A DNA stretch of 62,101 nucleotides. Origin: Flavobacteriaceae bacterium (GTDB lineage: Bacteria > Bacteroidota > Bacteroidia > Flavobacteriales > Flavobacteriaceae). How positions within the stretch are numbered: position 1 is the stretch's first letter; each line of letters opens with the position of its first letter. A program made the position numbers and the translations under genes. Shown here in pieces: positions 1-8,332 of this stretch. The notes under the pieces were generated by a model. It saw only the letters and a program-made list of their open reading frames with translations. It was not told the origin of the DNA and did no database searches. The stretch lies in the NCBI GenBank assembly GCA_016764435.1, contig JAESRX010000039.1, forward strand, positions 1 through 62,101, read 5' to 3'.

Positions 1-83
1 TTCTAGCTTTTCATCTAAGCTCCATCTCTTGTATTTCATATATTCAAAGTTAATGTTTATTATTCAACATTTACTCCGAGCTT

Positions 84-506
84 CTAGGGGGCTAAACTAT
101 CCTTGTAGGTACAATTATGTATTACTTTTTTTGTTGAATATTTCGACAAAAAACTCTTTTTTAGAATGTCCTTAAATTTTTGTTTTAAATCTAGGTTATA
201 AATTATTACTTCATCTAATTGATTCGTTCTAGGCATAAGAAACAACGTGTCTTTCTGTTTTAAATAATCAAAAGTGAACTTCTTTTCTATATAATTTACA
301 TGTGAGGTAATGATTTCATTTTCTAAGAAGGGTATTCTAACTTTCCCATCTCCATTGGAGATACTCCCAATTCCTAAACTTGGATAAAATAGTTGAACTA
401 AATCTATTGGCTTTTTGGTCGTCGCATCTAAAACCACAAATTCTTTCGATTGAGAGAAACCTATATAGCTTAATAAGAGAACAAAAGTTATCATTTTTAT
501 TTTCAT
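84..506 (-). CDS. Secreted carboxypeptidase-regulatory-domain-like protein, probably truncated
   Basis: About 140 residues with an N-terminal signal peptide (MKIKMITFVLLLSYIGFSQ) followed by a beta-sandwich of the CarboxypepD_reg-like type: the VVLDATTKKPID and GSISNGDGKVRI stretches and the LDEVII strand end are typical. In Bacteroidota such domains sit at the N-terminus of longer surface proteins or TonB-related proteins, and family members normally continue for 100 residues or more after the point reached here. The frame stops at a TAG (84-86) right after NCTYKDSLAP, where homologues I know of carry on, so a nonsense mutation or frameshift is likely. A longer frame opens with a TTG at 512; I prefer the ATG at 506. 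Function unknown. Confidence 0.6.
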   Translation of the reverse strand: MKIKMITFVLLLSYIGFSQSKEFVVLDATTKKPIDLVQLFYPSLGIGSISNGDGKVRIPFLENEIITSHVNYIEKKFTFDYLKQKDTLFLMPRTNQLDEVIIYNLDLKQKFKDILKKSFLSKYSTKKVIHNCTYKDSLAP

Positions 507-608
507 TGTCAATCTAGAATTTATTACTGATTATTGCCTTCACTTAGCTAAGCACTGTGCGTATTTAATATTTTCGAACCTGGATGTTTTCAATTATCCA
601 ACGCTTTT

Positions 609-639
609 ATTTTGTTTTTTTAAAAACATAAAACAAAAT
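609..639. repeat. AT-rich perfect inverted repeat
   Basis: Ten-base arms (609-618 and 630-639) are exact reverse complements around an 11-base spacer. It lies between two minus-strand genes and could end transcription of the upstream one, but it has almost no G+C and no clear polarity, so the role is uncertain. Confidence 0.35.
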
Positions 640-750
640 CAACAGATTTACCTTTGGGGAGACTTCGCGTTGGTGTTTTTCGTTAAAAGCACAAGATTTT
701 CTATTAAGAAACAAAACGGTATTGGACTAAAGTTGTATTCGGTGACGTAT

Positions 751-1674
751 TCATTCCATCAACCTTTCTGGGTATACTTTCTTGATTTCAATTAATTGCT
801 CGGTGGTTAAATTCTCTAATTTTATTTGATACTTTTCTTTTGCGAGTTGTTCTCTTAAATTTCGAATTTCTCCAACTATTACCTCCTGTACATCAATGTA
901 TGTTTTGTACATAGTTTCTCGTTCAGCTTTTAATGACACTACAGATTCTGATTTATTTTTATACACGTATGCGTAAATTTCATTTTTTAATTGCTCAAGA
1001 CTAACCTCCACTTTATTTACAAAAACTATATTATTCTTATCAATGTATATCTTGATGGCATTATTTAAATGTTGTTCCTTTTTATTATCATCAACTTCAG
1101 ATAGGTTATTCCTTATTCCACTATCACTTCCATGATTAATTGTTCCGAATAATAAAAATACAGTCAATTTGTAATAATCTAATTCAAAGTCATTTTCGTT
1201 AAATACAGCTAAAATACCGTTAGCAACAATGAATGGAGTAATATCCCCAGAAGTACTTATAGAATCTAATGCAATTTGCAATTCCTTCAATTTAGAGAAT
1301 TCATAATCAAATCGTTCACCTATTGCTGCTTGACAGTTTCTAAATGATTTATTTTTAGGCAATCCTATTTCAATGATTTTATCTAAAAATGATATAGAAA
1401 GATTATATTTAAAGTTATTATCAATTAAAATTTTCTCAAAAAGAGCCTTGTAACTTTTTCCTGTCTCATCCTTTAAAACATTTTTGGAAATTAATAATTG
1501 CTCAAAGTCATGAATCGTTTTTTTTAATGCAGCTCCTTTATCCACATAGTTTTCATAAATGCAATTCATTAATTTAACTTCTACTCTTTCATTTTGTCCA
1601 AGACAATTTATCGCGAGTAGTCCAAAAGTGAAACAGGTAAAGATTATTTTTTTTACAGGCCTCCTTCCTCTCAT
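751..1674 (-). CDS. Secreted protein of unknown function
   Basis: A 307-residue product from the ATG at 1674; an in-frame ATG at 1722 would add a tail without signal-peptide character. The N-terminus (RRPVKKIIFTCFTFGLLAIN) is a good signal peptide ending near CLGQ, so the protein is exported. The mature part is mixed alpha/beta and rich in Lys, Glu, Asn and Ile. It has no motif I recognise. The last 60 residues (from about ERETMYKTYIDVQEVIVGEI) look like a charged amphipathic helix or short coiled coil ending in KKVYPERLME. No functional partner lies next to it. It is a solitary minus-strand gene; product unknown. Confidence 0.6.
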   Translation of the reverse strand: MRGRRPVKKIIFTCFTFGLLAINCLGQNERVEVKLMNCIYENYVDKGAALKKTIHDFEQLLISKNVLKDETGKSYKALFEKILIDNNFKYNLSISFLDKIIEIGLPKNKSFRNCQAAIGERFDYEFSKLKELQIALDSISTSGDITPFIVANGILAVFNENDFELDYYKLTVFLLFGTINHGSDSGIRNNLSEVDDNKKEQHLNNAIKIYIDKNNIVFVNKVEVSLEQLKNEIYAYVYKNKSESVVSLKAERETMYKTYIDVQEVIVGEIRNLREQLAKEKYQIKLENLTTEQLIEIKKVYPERLME

Positions 1675-1881
1675 ATACCAACAGTTTACAACCGTATATC
1701 CGTTATATCGATATGATAGCATTGTCTAATTTTTAATACATTAATCATGGCATAGTTTTCATGCAACGTTTCTCAAATATACAAAACAAATTCACATAGC
1801 ATGTAAGTAAAAAACGACTCCCTATAAAATACATTAAAAATAAGGAGTGCTCTCCCTATGCAACGGTCTCTCCCTCTATCA

Positions 1882-3987
1882 CTAACTGATATTACTCCAC
1901 AGCGTACTATTCTTCGCAATATGCTGATAGGTTTCTAAGATCATTTTATGTGCTGGCTTGGCTAAAGTTGGATCTTCATTCAATAAATGAATTGCTTCCG
2001 CCCGCACTTGAGTGAGCACTTCCGCATCTTTAACAAGATCTGCAATTTTTAAATCGAGAACACCACTTTGTTGTTTTCCCATTAAGTTACCTGGGCCACG
2101 AAGTTTTAGATCTACTTCCGCTATTTTAAATCCATCAGAAGTATCCACCATCGTTTTTAAACGAACCTTAGAATCCGCGGAGAGTTTAAAACCGCTCATC
2201 AGAATACAAAAACTCTGTTCCGCTCCACGTCCTACTCGTCCACGTAACTGATGGAGCTGAGACAGTCCAAATCGCTCTGAACTTTCGATAATCATAATGG
2301 ATGCATTGGGAACGTTCACCCCTACTTCTATTACGGTAGTGGCCACCATAATATTGGTTTCACCTTTGATAAAACGGTTCATTTCGAATTCTTTATCTGC
2401 GGGTTTCATTTTTCCGTGAACAATGCTAATTTGGTATTTAGGCAAGGGGAATTCACGGACAATACTTTCATAACCATCCATTAAATCTTTATAATCCATG
2501 ACTTCGGACTCGTTTATCAGTGGATATACCACATACACCTGTCTTCCTTTTTCAATTTCCTCCCGCATAAATTTAAACACACTCAGCCTGTTACTGTCAT
2601 AGCGGTGGGCGGTTTTTATCTCTTTCCTTCCAGGCGGTAATTCGTCAATTACGGAAATATCCAGATCACCATACATACTCATCGCTAAGGTTCTAGGAAT
2701 AGGCGTGGCTGTCATCACTAAAATATGTGGAGGTAAGTTGTTTTTCTTCCATAATTTAGAGCGTTGTTCCACTCCAAATCTGTGTTGCTCATCGATAATG
2801 GCAAAACCTAGGTTTTTAAATTGCACTTTATCTTCCAATAAGGCATGAGTTCCTATTAAGATATCTAAGGAACCATCCATCAAGGCATCGTGAATTTCAC
2901 GACGTTGTTTTACCTTACTAGAACCGGTCAATAATTTCACAGTGATGGGCAAATCACCCAACTGCTCCACGATAGAATGATAATGCTGTATGGCAAGAAT
3001 CTCCGTTGGTGCCATTAAGGCGGCTTGAAAACCGTTATCTATAGCCATTAACATACACAATAAGGCCACAATGGTTTTTCCCGATCCAACATCGCCCTGT
3101 AACAAGCGGTTCATTTGTGCATTGGATCCAACATCTTTTCTGATTTCTTTTAAGACTCTTTTCTGTGCATTGGTCAAATCAAATGGCAATCCATGGCTGT
3201 AAAAATCATTAAAATGAGGGCCTATTTTATCAAAAACATAGCCTTTGATTCGTGATTTTCGAATTATTTTTTTTCGTATGAGTTGTAATTGGATATAAAA
3301 GAGTTCTTCAAACACCAAGCGTTGTTGCGATCGGGTCAATAATTCCTGGGATTTCGGAAAATGAATATTGTACAAAGCCTCCGATTTAGACAGCAAGCCA
3401 TTTTCGGAAATCATACTTTCTGACAAGGATTCTCTGAACTTCCCTTGCGTTTCTATAAACAACTGTTGCATCATTTTCACCAATACCCGATTACTCACTC
3501 CTCTATTACTTAACTTCTCTGTACTCGGATAAATAGGTTGCATGATGATCTGCCCACTTTTTTTATGAACAGAAAGCAGTTCCATTTCAGGATGTGCCAT
3601 GGAGAATTTGGTTCCATATAGCGTCGTTTTTCCGAATAAAACATAGGGTTCATTCACCTTAATGGAGTCTTTTATCCATTTTGCGGCTCTAAACCAGACC
3701 AATTCTATCGTACCAGTGCCATCGGTGAAGGAAGCTGTTAACCGAGAACCACGTTTTTGCTTGATGGATTTAAATCCTGTTACTTTTCCTACCAACTGAA
3801 TTTCAGAGGCATTTTGCTGTAATTCTCCAATTTTATAAAATTGTGTTTTATCGATGTATCTGCTTGGAAAAAAACTGATTAAATCACCAAACGTACGTAT
3901 TCCGAGTTCACTTTTAAGCAGATCGGCACGTGCTGGTCCTACCCCCGTTAGGTACGCAATCGATGTATTGAGGTTATATTGTGGCAT
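1882..3987 (-). CDS. recG: ATP-dependent DNA helicase RecG
   Basis: A 701-residue superfamily 2 helicase that reverses stalled replication forks and branch-migrates Holliday junctions. The N-terminal wedge/OB domain (about residues 1-250) includes the typical GVGPARADLLKSELGI start and the QLVGKVTG OB strand. The helicase core has Walker A GDVGSGKT with K304, the DEQH box at 399-402, the MTATPIPRTLA motif III and the QLRGRVGRG motif VI. The C-terminal region carries DLKLRGPGNLMGKQQSG, which is diagnostic for RecG against PriA or Mfd. Length matches the family. It is monocistronic and divergent from the rRNA methyltransferase gene, with 73 bp between the two starts. Confidence 0.97.
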   Translation of the reverse strand: MPQYNLNTSIAYLTGVGPARADLLKSELGIRTFGDLISFFPSRYIDKTQFYKIGELQQNASEIQLVGKVTGFKSIKQKRGSRLTASFTDGTGTIELVWFRAAKWIKDSIKVNEPYVLFGKTTLYGTKFSMAHPEMELLSVHKKSGQIIMQPIYPSTEKLSNRGVSNRVLVKMMQQLFIETQGKFRESLSESMISENGLLSKSEALYNIHFPKSQELLTRSQQRLVFEELFYIQLQLIRKKIIRKSRIKGYVFDKIGPHFNDFYSHGLPFDLTNAQKRVLKEIRKDVGSNAQMNRLLQGDVGSGKTIVALLCMLMAIDNGFQAALMAPTEILAIQHYHSIVEQLGDLPITVKLLTGSSKVKQRREIHDALMDGSLDILIGTHALLEDKVQFKNLGFAIIDEQHRFGVEQRSKLWKKNNLPPHILVMTATPIPRTLAMSMYGDLDISVIDELPPGRKEIKTAHRYDSNRLSVFKFMREEIEKGRQVYVVYPLINESEVMDYKDLMDGYESIVREFPLPKYQISIVHGKMKPADKEFEMNRFIKGETNIMVATTVIEVGVNVPNASIMIIESSERFGLSQLHQLRGRVGRGAEQSFCILMSGFKLSADSKVRLKTMVDTSDGFKIAEVDLKLRGPGNLMGKQQSGVLDLKIADLVKDAEVLTQVRAEAIHLLNEDPTLAKPAHKMILETYQHIAKNSTLWSNIS

Positions 3988-4034
3988 CCGTAATAATTAG
4001 GTTACGAAGATAGTAAATGCTTGGAATTCTTTAC

Positions 4035-4042
4035 TACCTTTG
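4035..4042 (+). promoter_or_regulatory. Bacteroidota -7 promoter element TACCTTTG
   Basis: TACCTTTG matches the TAnnTTTG consensus exactly, 18 bp before the ATG of the rRNA methyltransferase gene. No convincing -33 TTTG is visible at the usual spacing. Confidence 0.55.
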
Positions 4043-4060
4043 CAGTTCAAAAAATAATAC

Positions 4061-5269
4061 ATGCGATTACATAAGAATTTAGTTATTACCGTTGTTAATT
4101 CCTTAAAATTGATATTTATAGAAGAGGAGTATGCAGGGAAGGTAGTAGAGAAAGCGTTAAAAATTAATAAAAAATGGGGCGCACGCGACAGAAAGTTCAT
4201 CGCGGAAACCATTTATGACATCGTACGATGGAAACGTTTATACAACGAGATAGCCGGAACTAAGAATCATTTCACCAATGATAACTTATGGAAATTAGTC
4301 GCTGTTTGGGCGGTATTGCGTGATGTAGAATTGCCAGAGTGGCAACATTTTTACGGAACACCCGTACGTAGAATTAAAGGAAGATTCAACGAATTACAAA
4401 AAGACCGCGTATTTAAGGAGTCTATTCCAGATTGGATGGACGAAATATGCGTAAAAGAATTGGGAGAGAAAAAATGGGCTAAGGAAATTACTGCATTGAA
4501 TAAACAAGCAAGTGTAATCGTCCGTACCAACTCTTTAAAAGTGACTAAAATTTCTTTGCAAAAAGAATTTGCACAATTGGAAATACACACGAGTTTTGTC
4601 CCTGACAGCACACATGCCTTACAATTGGACAAACGTGCCAATGTATTTGTAACGGATATGTTTAAGAAAGGATATTTTGAAGTTCAAGATGCTTCTTCTC
4701 AATTAGTAGCTCCCTATTTAGATGTGAAACCAGGAATGCGTGTCATAGATACCTGTGCAGGCGCTGGAGGAAAAACATTGCACTTGGCCGCTTTGATGGA
4801 AAATAAAGGGCAGATCATAGCCATGGACATTTATGAGCACAAACTTAAACAGTTAAAAAAACGTGCCAAACGTAACGGTGCACATAATATAACTACCCGA
4901 GCTATCAACTCAACCAAAGACATTAAAAAACTACACAATTCAGCAGATCGTGTATTGATTGATGCTCCTTGTAGTGGTATTGGTGTTTTAAAAAGAAACC
5001 CAGATTCTAAATGGAAATTGAAACCTGAGTTTTTAGACCAAATAAAAGAAACGCAATTAGAGATTTTAAATAGCTATTCTAAAATGCTGAAAGTAGATGG
5101 TCAGATGGTATATGCTACCTGCTCTATTCTTCCTTCAGAAAACGAATTGCAAATAGGTAAATTCTTATCTGAAAACACCAATTTCATATTAATCTCTGAC
5201 CATAAAGTTTCACCTGCTGAAAGTGGGTACGATGGATTTTACATGGCTTTATTAAAAAGAATTGAATAA
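4061..5269 (+). CDS. RsmB/NOL1-family RNA cytosine-C5 methyltransferase
   Basis: A 402-residue SAM-dependent methyltransferase of the RCMT family, which makes 5-methylcytosine in rRNA. The N-terminal 130 residues are a reduced NusB-like region (RDRKFIAETIYDIVRWKRL). The catalytic domain has the SAM-binding loop DTCAGAGGKTLHLAA, motif IV DAPCSG with C304 and motif VI YATCS with C354. By family knowledge the motif VI cysteine is the nucleophile and the motif IV cysteine assists product release. It could be the RsmB (16S C967) enzyme or a sister with a different target; the sequence alone does not decide. Its stop is followed after 2 bp by the start of the endonuclease gene, so the two are probably cotranscribed. 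Confidence 0.9.
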   Translation: MRLHKNLVITVVNSLKLIFIEEEYAGKVVEKALKINKKWGARDRKFIAETIYDIVRWKRLYNEIAGTKNHFTNDNLWKLVAVWAVLRDVELPEWQHFYGTPVRRIKGRFNELQKDRVFKESIPDWMDEICVKELGEKKWAKEITALNKQASVIVRTNSLKVTKISLQKEFAQLEIHTSFVPDSTHALQLDKRANVFVTDMFKKGYFEVQDASSQLVAPYLDVKPGMRVIDTCAGAGGKTLHLAALMENKGQIIAMDIYEHKLKQLKKRAKRNGAHNITTRAINSTKDIKKLHNSADRVLIDAPCSGIGVLKRNPDSKWKLKPEFLDQIKETQLEILNSYSKMLKVDGQMVYATCSILPSENELQIGKFLSENTNFILISDHKVSPAESGYDGFYMALLKRIE

Positions 5270-5271
5270 TT

Positions 5272-6354
5272 ATGAACATTAAAATTTTAGTTGCAAGTGC
5301 TGCTTTATTAGTTTTAGCCGCTTGTGGTGGAGATAGTACAGAAACACCAAAACCTAGCCCAGAACCAACTCCAGAAAACAATGCACCTGGAGATTTTACG
5401 GCAACCGTTAAAAACATCACTATAGACCAAGCTACAATTTCGTGGAGCAATGCTATAGATCCTGACGGAGATACCGTGAATTACACCGTGAAACAAGGAG
5501 CTGTAAGTAGTACTAGCTTAAGTGGAAACACTCATACTTTTGCTGGACTAACCGATGGTACTAATTATAACGGAACTGTAACTGCTAACGATGGTAATGG
5601 TGGTACAAACACAGCGAATTACACATTTAAAACCGAGGCAAAACCGACGAGTAATCCAGGTGCCTTTGTGATTCCTAGCGCTTTAGCTTCTTATTATAAA
5701 GACATGGATTTTACAAAAATCGACATGCCTTTATTTGATGATTTAGCGGTTTTAACGATCTCAAAACACAATAACATATTGGATTACGGGGAACGTCACA
5801 ACCACCTGTACGGAGCTGACAAAGACCCCAACAACAGTGCGAATGTACTCCTGATTTATTCTGGAGATAGCGTTGATAAAAGAGAATACCTGAGTGGAAA
5901 TAATTCATATTCGCCTCAAACATTTAACACAGAGCACTTATACCCTCAATCAAAATTAGGAAACGGAAATGCTGTCGGTGATTTACATCATTTAAGAACC
6001 TGTAATCATCAAATAAATAGCTCTAGAAGTAACTATCCATTTACGGATGGATCCGGTACCTATAATTTAAAAAATGGCGCTTGGTATCCTGGTGATGAAT
6101 GGCGAGGTGATGTAGCACGTATGATCTTATATGTGAATTTACGTTACGACGAGCCTTTGAATGGTGATATTAGCACTAGTGGTATCAACTTATTCTTAAA
6201 ATGGAATAGAGAAGATCCTGTTTCTGCCATTGAGATTCAACGTAACAATGTTATTCAAAACTCTCAAGGAAATAGAAATCCTTTTATAGACAATCCTTAT
6301 TTAGTAACTGTGATTTTTGGTGGGGAAGCTGCTGAAAATAGATGGGCTGATTAA
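5272..6354 (+). CDS. Secreted endonuclease I lipoprotein with fibronectin type III domain
   Basis: A 360-residue exported nuclease. The N-terminus is a lipoprotein signal (VLAACGGD, lipobox Cys at about 18), followed by a Pro/Glu/Thr-rich linker and an FN3 domain (about residues 37-123: ATISWSNAIDPDGDTVNYTV). The C-terminal 230 residues are an endonuclease I (PF04231) domain with the metal/catalytic motif NTEHLYPQS and the following DLHHLRTCNHQINSSRSNYPF block. Such enzymes cut extracellular DNA without sequence specificity, serving nutrient scavenging or biofilm turnover; here probably on the cell surface. It starts 2 bp after the rRNA methyltransferase stop and is followed by a strong terminator. 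Confidence 0.9.
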   Translation: MNIKILVASAALLVLAACGGDSTETPKPSPEPTPENNAPGDFTATVKNITIDQATISWSNAIDPDGDTVNYTVKQGAVSSTSLSGNTHTFAGLTDGTNYNGTVTANDGNGGTNTANYTFKTEAKPTSNPGAFVIPSALASYYKDMDFTKIDMPLFDDLAVLTISKHNNILDYGERHNHLYGADKDPNNSANVLLIYSGDSVDKREYLSGNNSYSPQTFNTEHLYPQSKLGNGNAVGDLHHLRTCNHQINSSRSNYPFTDGSGTYNLKNGAWYPGDEWRGDVARMILYVNLRYDEPLNGDISTSGINLFLKWNREDPVSAIEIQRNNVIQNSQGNRNPFIDNPYLVTVIFGGEAAENRWAD

Positions 6355-6727
6355 TAACTAATAACTTCACGAAAAGGGAACACACCTGTGACCTTTTTTA
6401 CAATAGATAAAAAAGCAACGAGAAATCGTTGCTTTTTTTATACTTATAATTTAGCTTTTTATTGATTCCTTAACGAACTAACTCCCTTTAAAGCGCTTTT
6501 GAAATTGCCAGGGGAGTTCATTTCTTATCCCCCTATAATAACACACTCTAAAAACAGTATATTCCATTTTTATTTCTCTCTAAACGACGTGTATTCTTCA
6601 AACATTGAAGCTTTAGCTATTGGATGAACCAGAAATATGCCAGCAATTCTTTTTTATTAATTTGTTAAATCAAAAGAAGACGCAATGAAGTTAACTTCCA
6701 TTTAGTTTTCATTTAAAACAAAAAAAT
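6355..6727. other. Intergenic region between convergent genes
   Basis: Apart from the terminator at its left end and the one just to its right, I see no ORF, RNA gene or repeat. A loose inverted pair (AACTCCC near 6479 and GGGGAGTT near 6512) could form a weak stem but has no obvious role. Confidence 0.5.
6411..6439 (+). terminator. Rho-independent terminator after endonuclease gene
   Basis: Hairpin AAAGCAACG / CGTTGCTTT with a 6-base loop, followed by a run of T. Confidence 0.85.
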
Positions 6728-6754
6728 AAAGCTCGTTTTTTTAAAACGAGCTTT
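6728..6754 (-). terminator. Rho-independent terminator after osmC
   Basis: Arms AAAGCTCGTTTT / AAAACGAGCTTT with a T-rich tail on the minus strand, about 60 bp past the osmC stop. Confidence 0.8.
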
Positions 6755-6812
6755 AAGCTTAGGACTCTAATAAGTAGCACTACAAAATGACTTTCAAATT
6801 GATCGCTACTAC

Positions 6813-7250
6813 CTATCTCTTTATTTCTATCATAATATCCGTAGTGTTTTTCAAATTATCTCCTACAGGACATCTATTTACAACATCTTTCATCCATAAA
6901 TCTAAGGAAGCATCATCCGCATCACAGTCAGGCTTTAAAACAACCTTAATTCCTTTGTATCCTGCTCTGTCTTCAAAAGATTTCCCGAACAATCTATTTG
7001 GGTTTAAATTCCCTACTAAGTCTATTTCTACTCCTCTTAAAGTAATTCCAAATTCCGGAGCACATACATGCGCCATCACATTTAAACACCCGGCATAAGC
7101 CGCTAAAATATACTCCACAGGATTTGCTCCTTCATTAGTTCCTCCAAGACTTGATGGTTCATCAACTATCATTTCAAAACCTCTTGCTTTTACAATTGTT
7201 TTTGTCGGATTTAGACTTTTCGCTTTTACTCTAAATTTTAAATCTGGCAT
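6813..7250 (-). CDS. OsmC family protein
   Basis: A 145-residue protein of the OsmC/Ohr/YhfA superfamily, cytoplasmic thiol-dependent enzymes that reduce organic hydroperoxides. Both conserved cysteines are present: one in the helix AAYAGCLN and one in VNRCPVGD. The GGTNEGANPVEYILAAY segment is the usual dimer core. The SRRP-like N-terminus is short. A frame extends upstream to an ATG at 7307, but MPDLKFRVKAK at 7250 fits family starts and leaves room for a promoter. It is divergent from a Crp/Fnr regulator 181 bp away, which suggests, but does not prove, regulation by it. Confidence 0.9.
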   Translation of the reverse strand: MPDLKFRVKAKSLNPTKTIVKARGFEMIVDEPSSLGGTNEGANPVEYILAAYAGCLNVMAHVCAPEFGITLRGVEIDLVGNLNPNRLFGKSFEDRAGYKGIKVVLKPDCDADDASLDLWMKDVVNRCPVGDNLKNTTDIMIEIKR

Positions 7251-7283
7251 ACTATTTTCTTTTAGTTTCGTTAATTTCTTATT

Positions 7284-7291
7284 CAAATTTA
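7284..7291 (-). promoter_or_regulatory. Candidate -7 element TAAATTTG for osmC
   Basis: Minus-strand TAAATTTG fits TAnnTTTG, 33 bp upstream of the ATG at 7250. This also argues against the longer osmC start, which lies upstream of it. Confidence 0.35.
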
Positions 7292-7368
7292 AGGAGTTTT
7301 TAAGCATTCCATTTGTAAAAATGATACTTTAAATACATGTGATAAAATGAAATTTATTAGCCCAAATA

Positions 7369-7382
7369 ATGTATTTTTACAT
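7369..7382. promoter_or_regulatory. Candidate operator, inverted repeat ATGTA-N4-TACAT
   Basis: A 5-base inverted repeat in the osmC/crp intergenic region, 50 bp upstream of the regulator start. Its size and spacing fit a Crp/Fnr-type half-site pair, so autoregulation is possible. AT-rich DNA gives such repeats by chance fairly often. Confidence 0.3.
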
Positions 7383-7431
7383 AGTGAATAATGCAAGTTA
7401 ATGGTCTAAAACAGAATAAATTTCAAAAGGA

Positions 7432-8130
7432 ATGTTGAACGATTTTAAGAATAAACAAGACGAATTAAAACCTATTACAATTACTGCTGATAAATGCTTG
7501 GAAACATTAACAGATGATGAAAAAAACGAGCTAATTGCTAATAAAACTACGATTGAATTTGAGGTTGGAGAAACCATTATCAAGCATGGTTTTGTGGCAA
7601 ACAACATTATGTACATAGAAGAGGGTTTGGCGAAATTAGAGATCATGACCGACGGAAAAATGGCTATGGTGAATCTTATTTCTCCTAAATCATTTATTGG
7701 AATCGTCTGTACCTTTGCCAATCACAATGTAAGTTTCTCTGCGACGGCGCTTGAAAAAACAACCATCAGTATCATAGACATGAGTTTGTTTGAAAAATTT
7801 ACGCGACAAAACGGTGATTTTGCATTTCATATCATTCGTCACATGTCTATTGTAACAAATGACTTGGTCCATAAAATCCTTCGCTATTCTCATAAAAACA
7901 TTGAGGGTGCAGTTTCGATTCTGTTGAGTGACTTCAGTAAAGTGTACAAGTCTGATGATTTTACCTTGCCAATTAAACGTATAGAAATGGCGAAGATGCT
8001 CGGGTATTCAAAAGAAAGTGTGATAAATACCATCTCCAAATTTAACAAGGAAGGTATTCTAGAAGTTCATGAAAAACACATTAAGATTTTAGATAAAACA
8101 CGCTTGCTAAAAATCGCTAAAATGAGTTAA
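7432..8130 (+). CDS. Crp/Fnr family transcriptional regulator
   Basis: A 232-residue regulator. The N-terminal cyclic-nucleotide-binding-type beta-barrel spans about residues 35-125 (FEVGETIIKHGFVANNIMYIEEGLAKL), then a long dimer helix, then a winged helix-turn-helix (about 180-225) with recognition helix YSKESVINTISKFNKEG. The barrel lacks the arginine and glutamate needed for cAMP in E. coli Crp and has no cysteine cluster for iron-sulphur, so the ligand is unknown. It is divergent from osmC. A bidirectional terminator follows. A second Crp/Fnr regulator in the window (58624-59301) is clearly a different subfamily. Confidence 0.9.
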   Translation: MLNDFKNKQDELKPITITADKCLETLTDDEKNELIANKTTIEFEVGETIIKHGFVANNIMYIEEGLAKLEIMTDGKMAMVNLISPKSFIGIVCTFANHNVSFSATALEKTTISIIDMSLFEKFTRQNGDFAFHIIRHMSIVTNDLVHKILRYSHKNIEGAVSILLSDFSKVYKSDDFTLPIKRIEMAKMLGYSKESVINTISKFNKEGILEVHEKHIKILDKTRLLKIAKMS

Positions 8131-8264
8131 TAAAACCTCAAAGGAAACGCGTTCTAAAATAGCATCTAAAAACCACAAAATAAAGGAGACGCTGGTAGTG
8201 TTTTTGAATTGACACCAAAATCATACTGAAGTACCATTGGTAAGACCAGAATAAAATAACTATA

Positions 8265-8310
8265 AAAAGCCGAAAGATCGCTTGAACACAAGCAGTATCT
8301 TTCGGCTTTT
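8265..8310. terminator. Bidirectional terminator between crp-type gene and hutG
   Basis: Arms AAAAGCCGAAAGAT / ATCTTTCGGCTTTT around an 18-base loop, with A and T runs on both sides. It serves both convergent genes. Confidence 0.85.
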
Positions 8311-8332
8311 ATTATTACTATAGTTACTGCTA

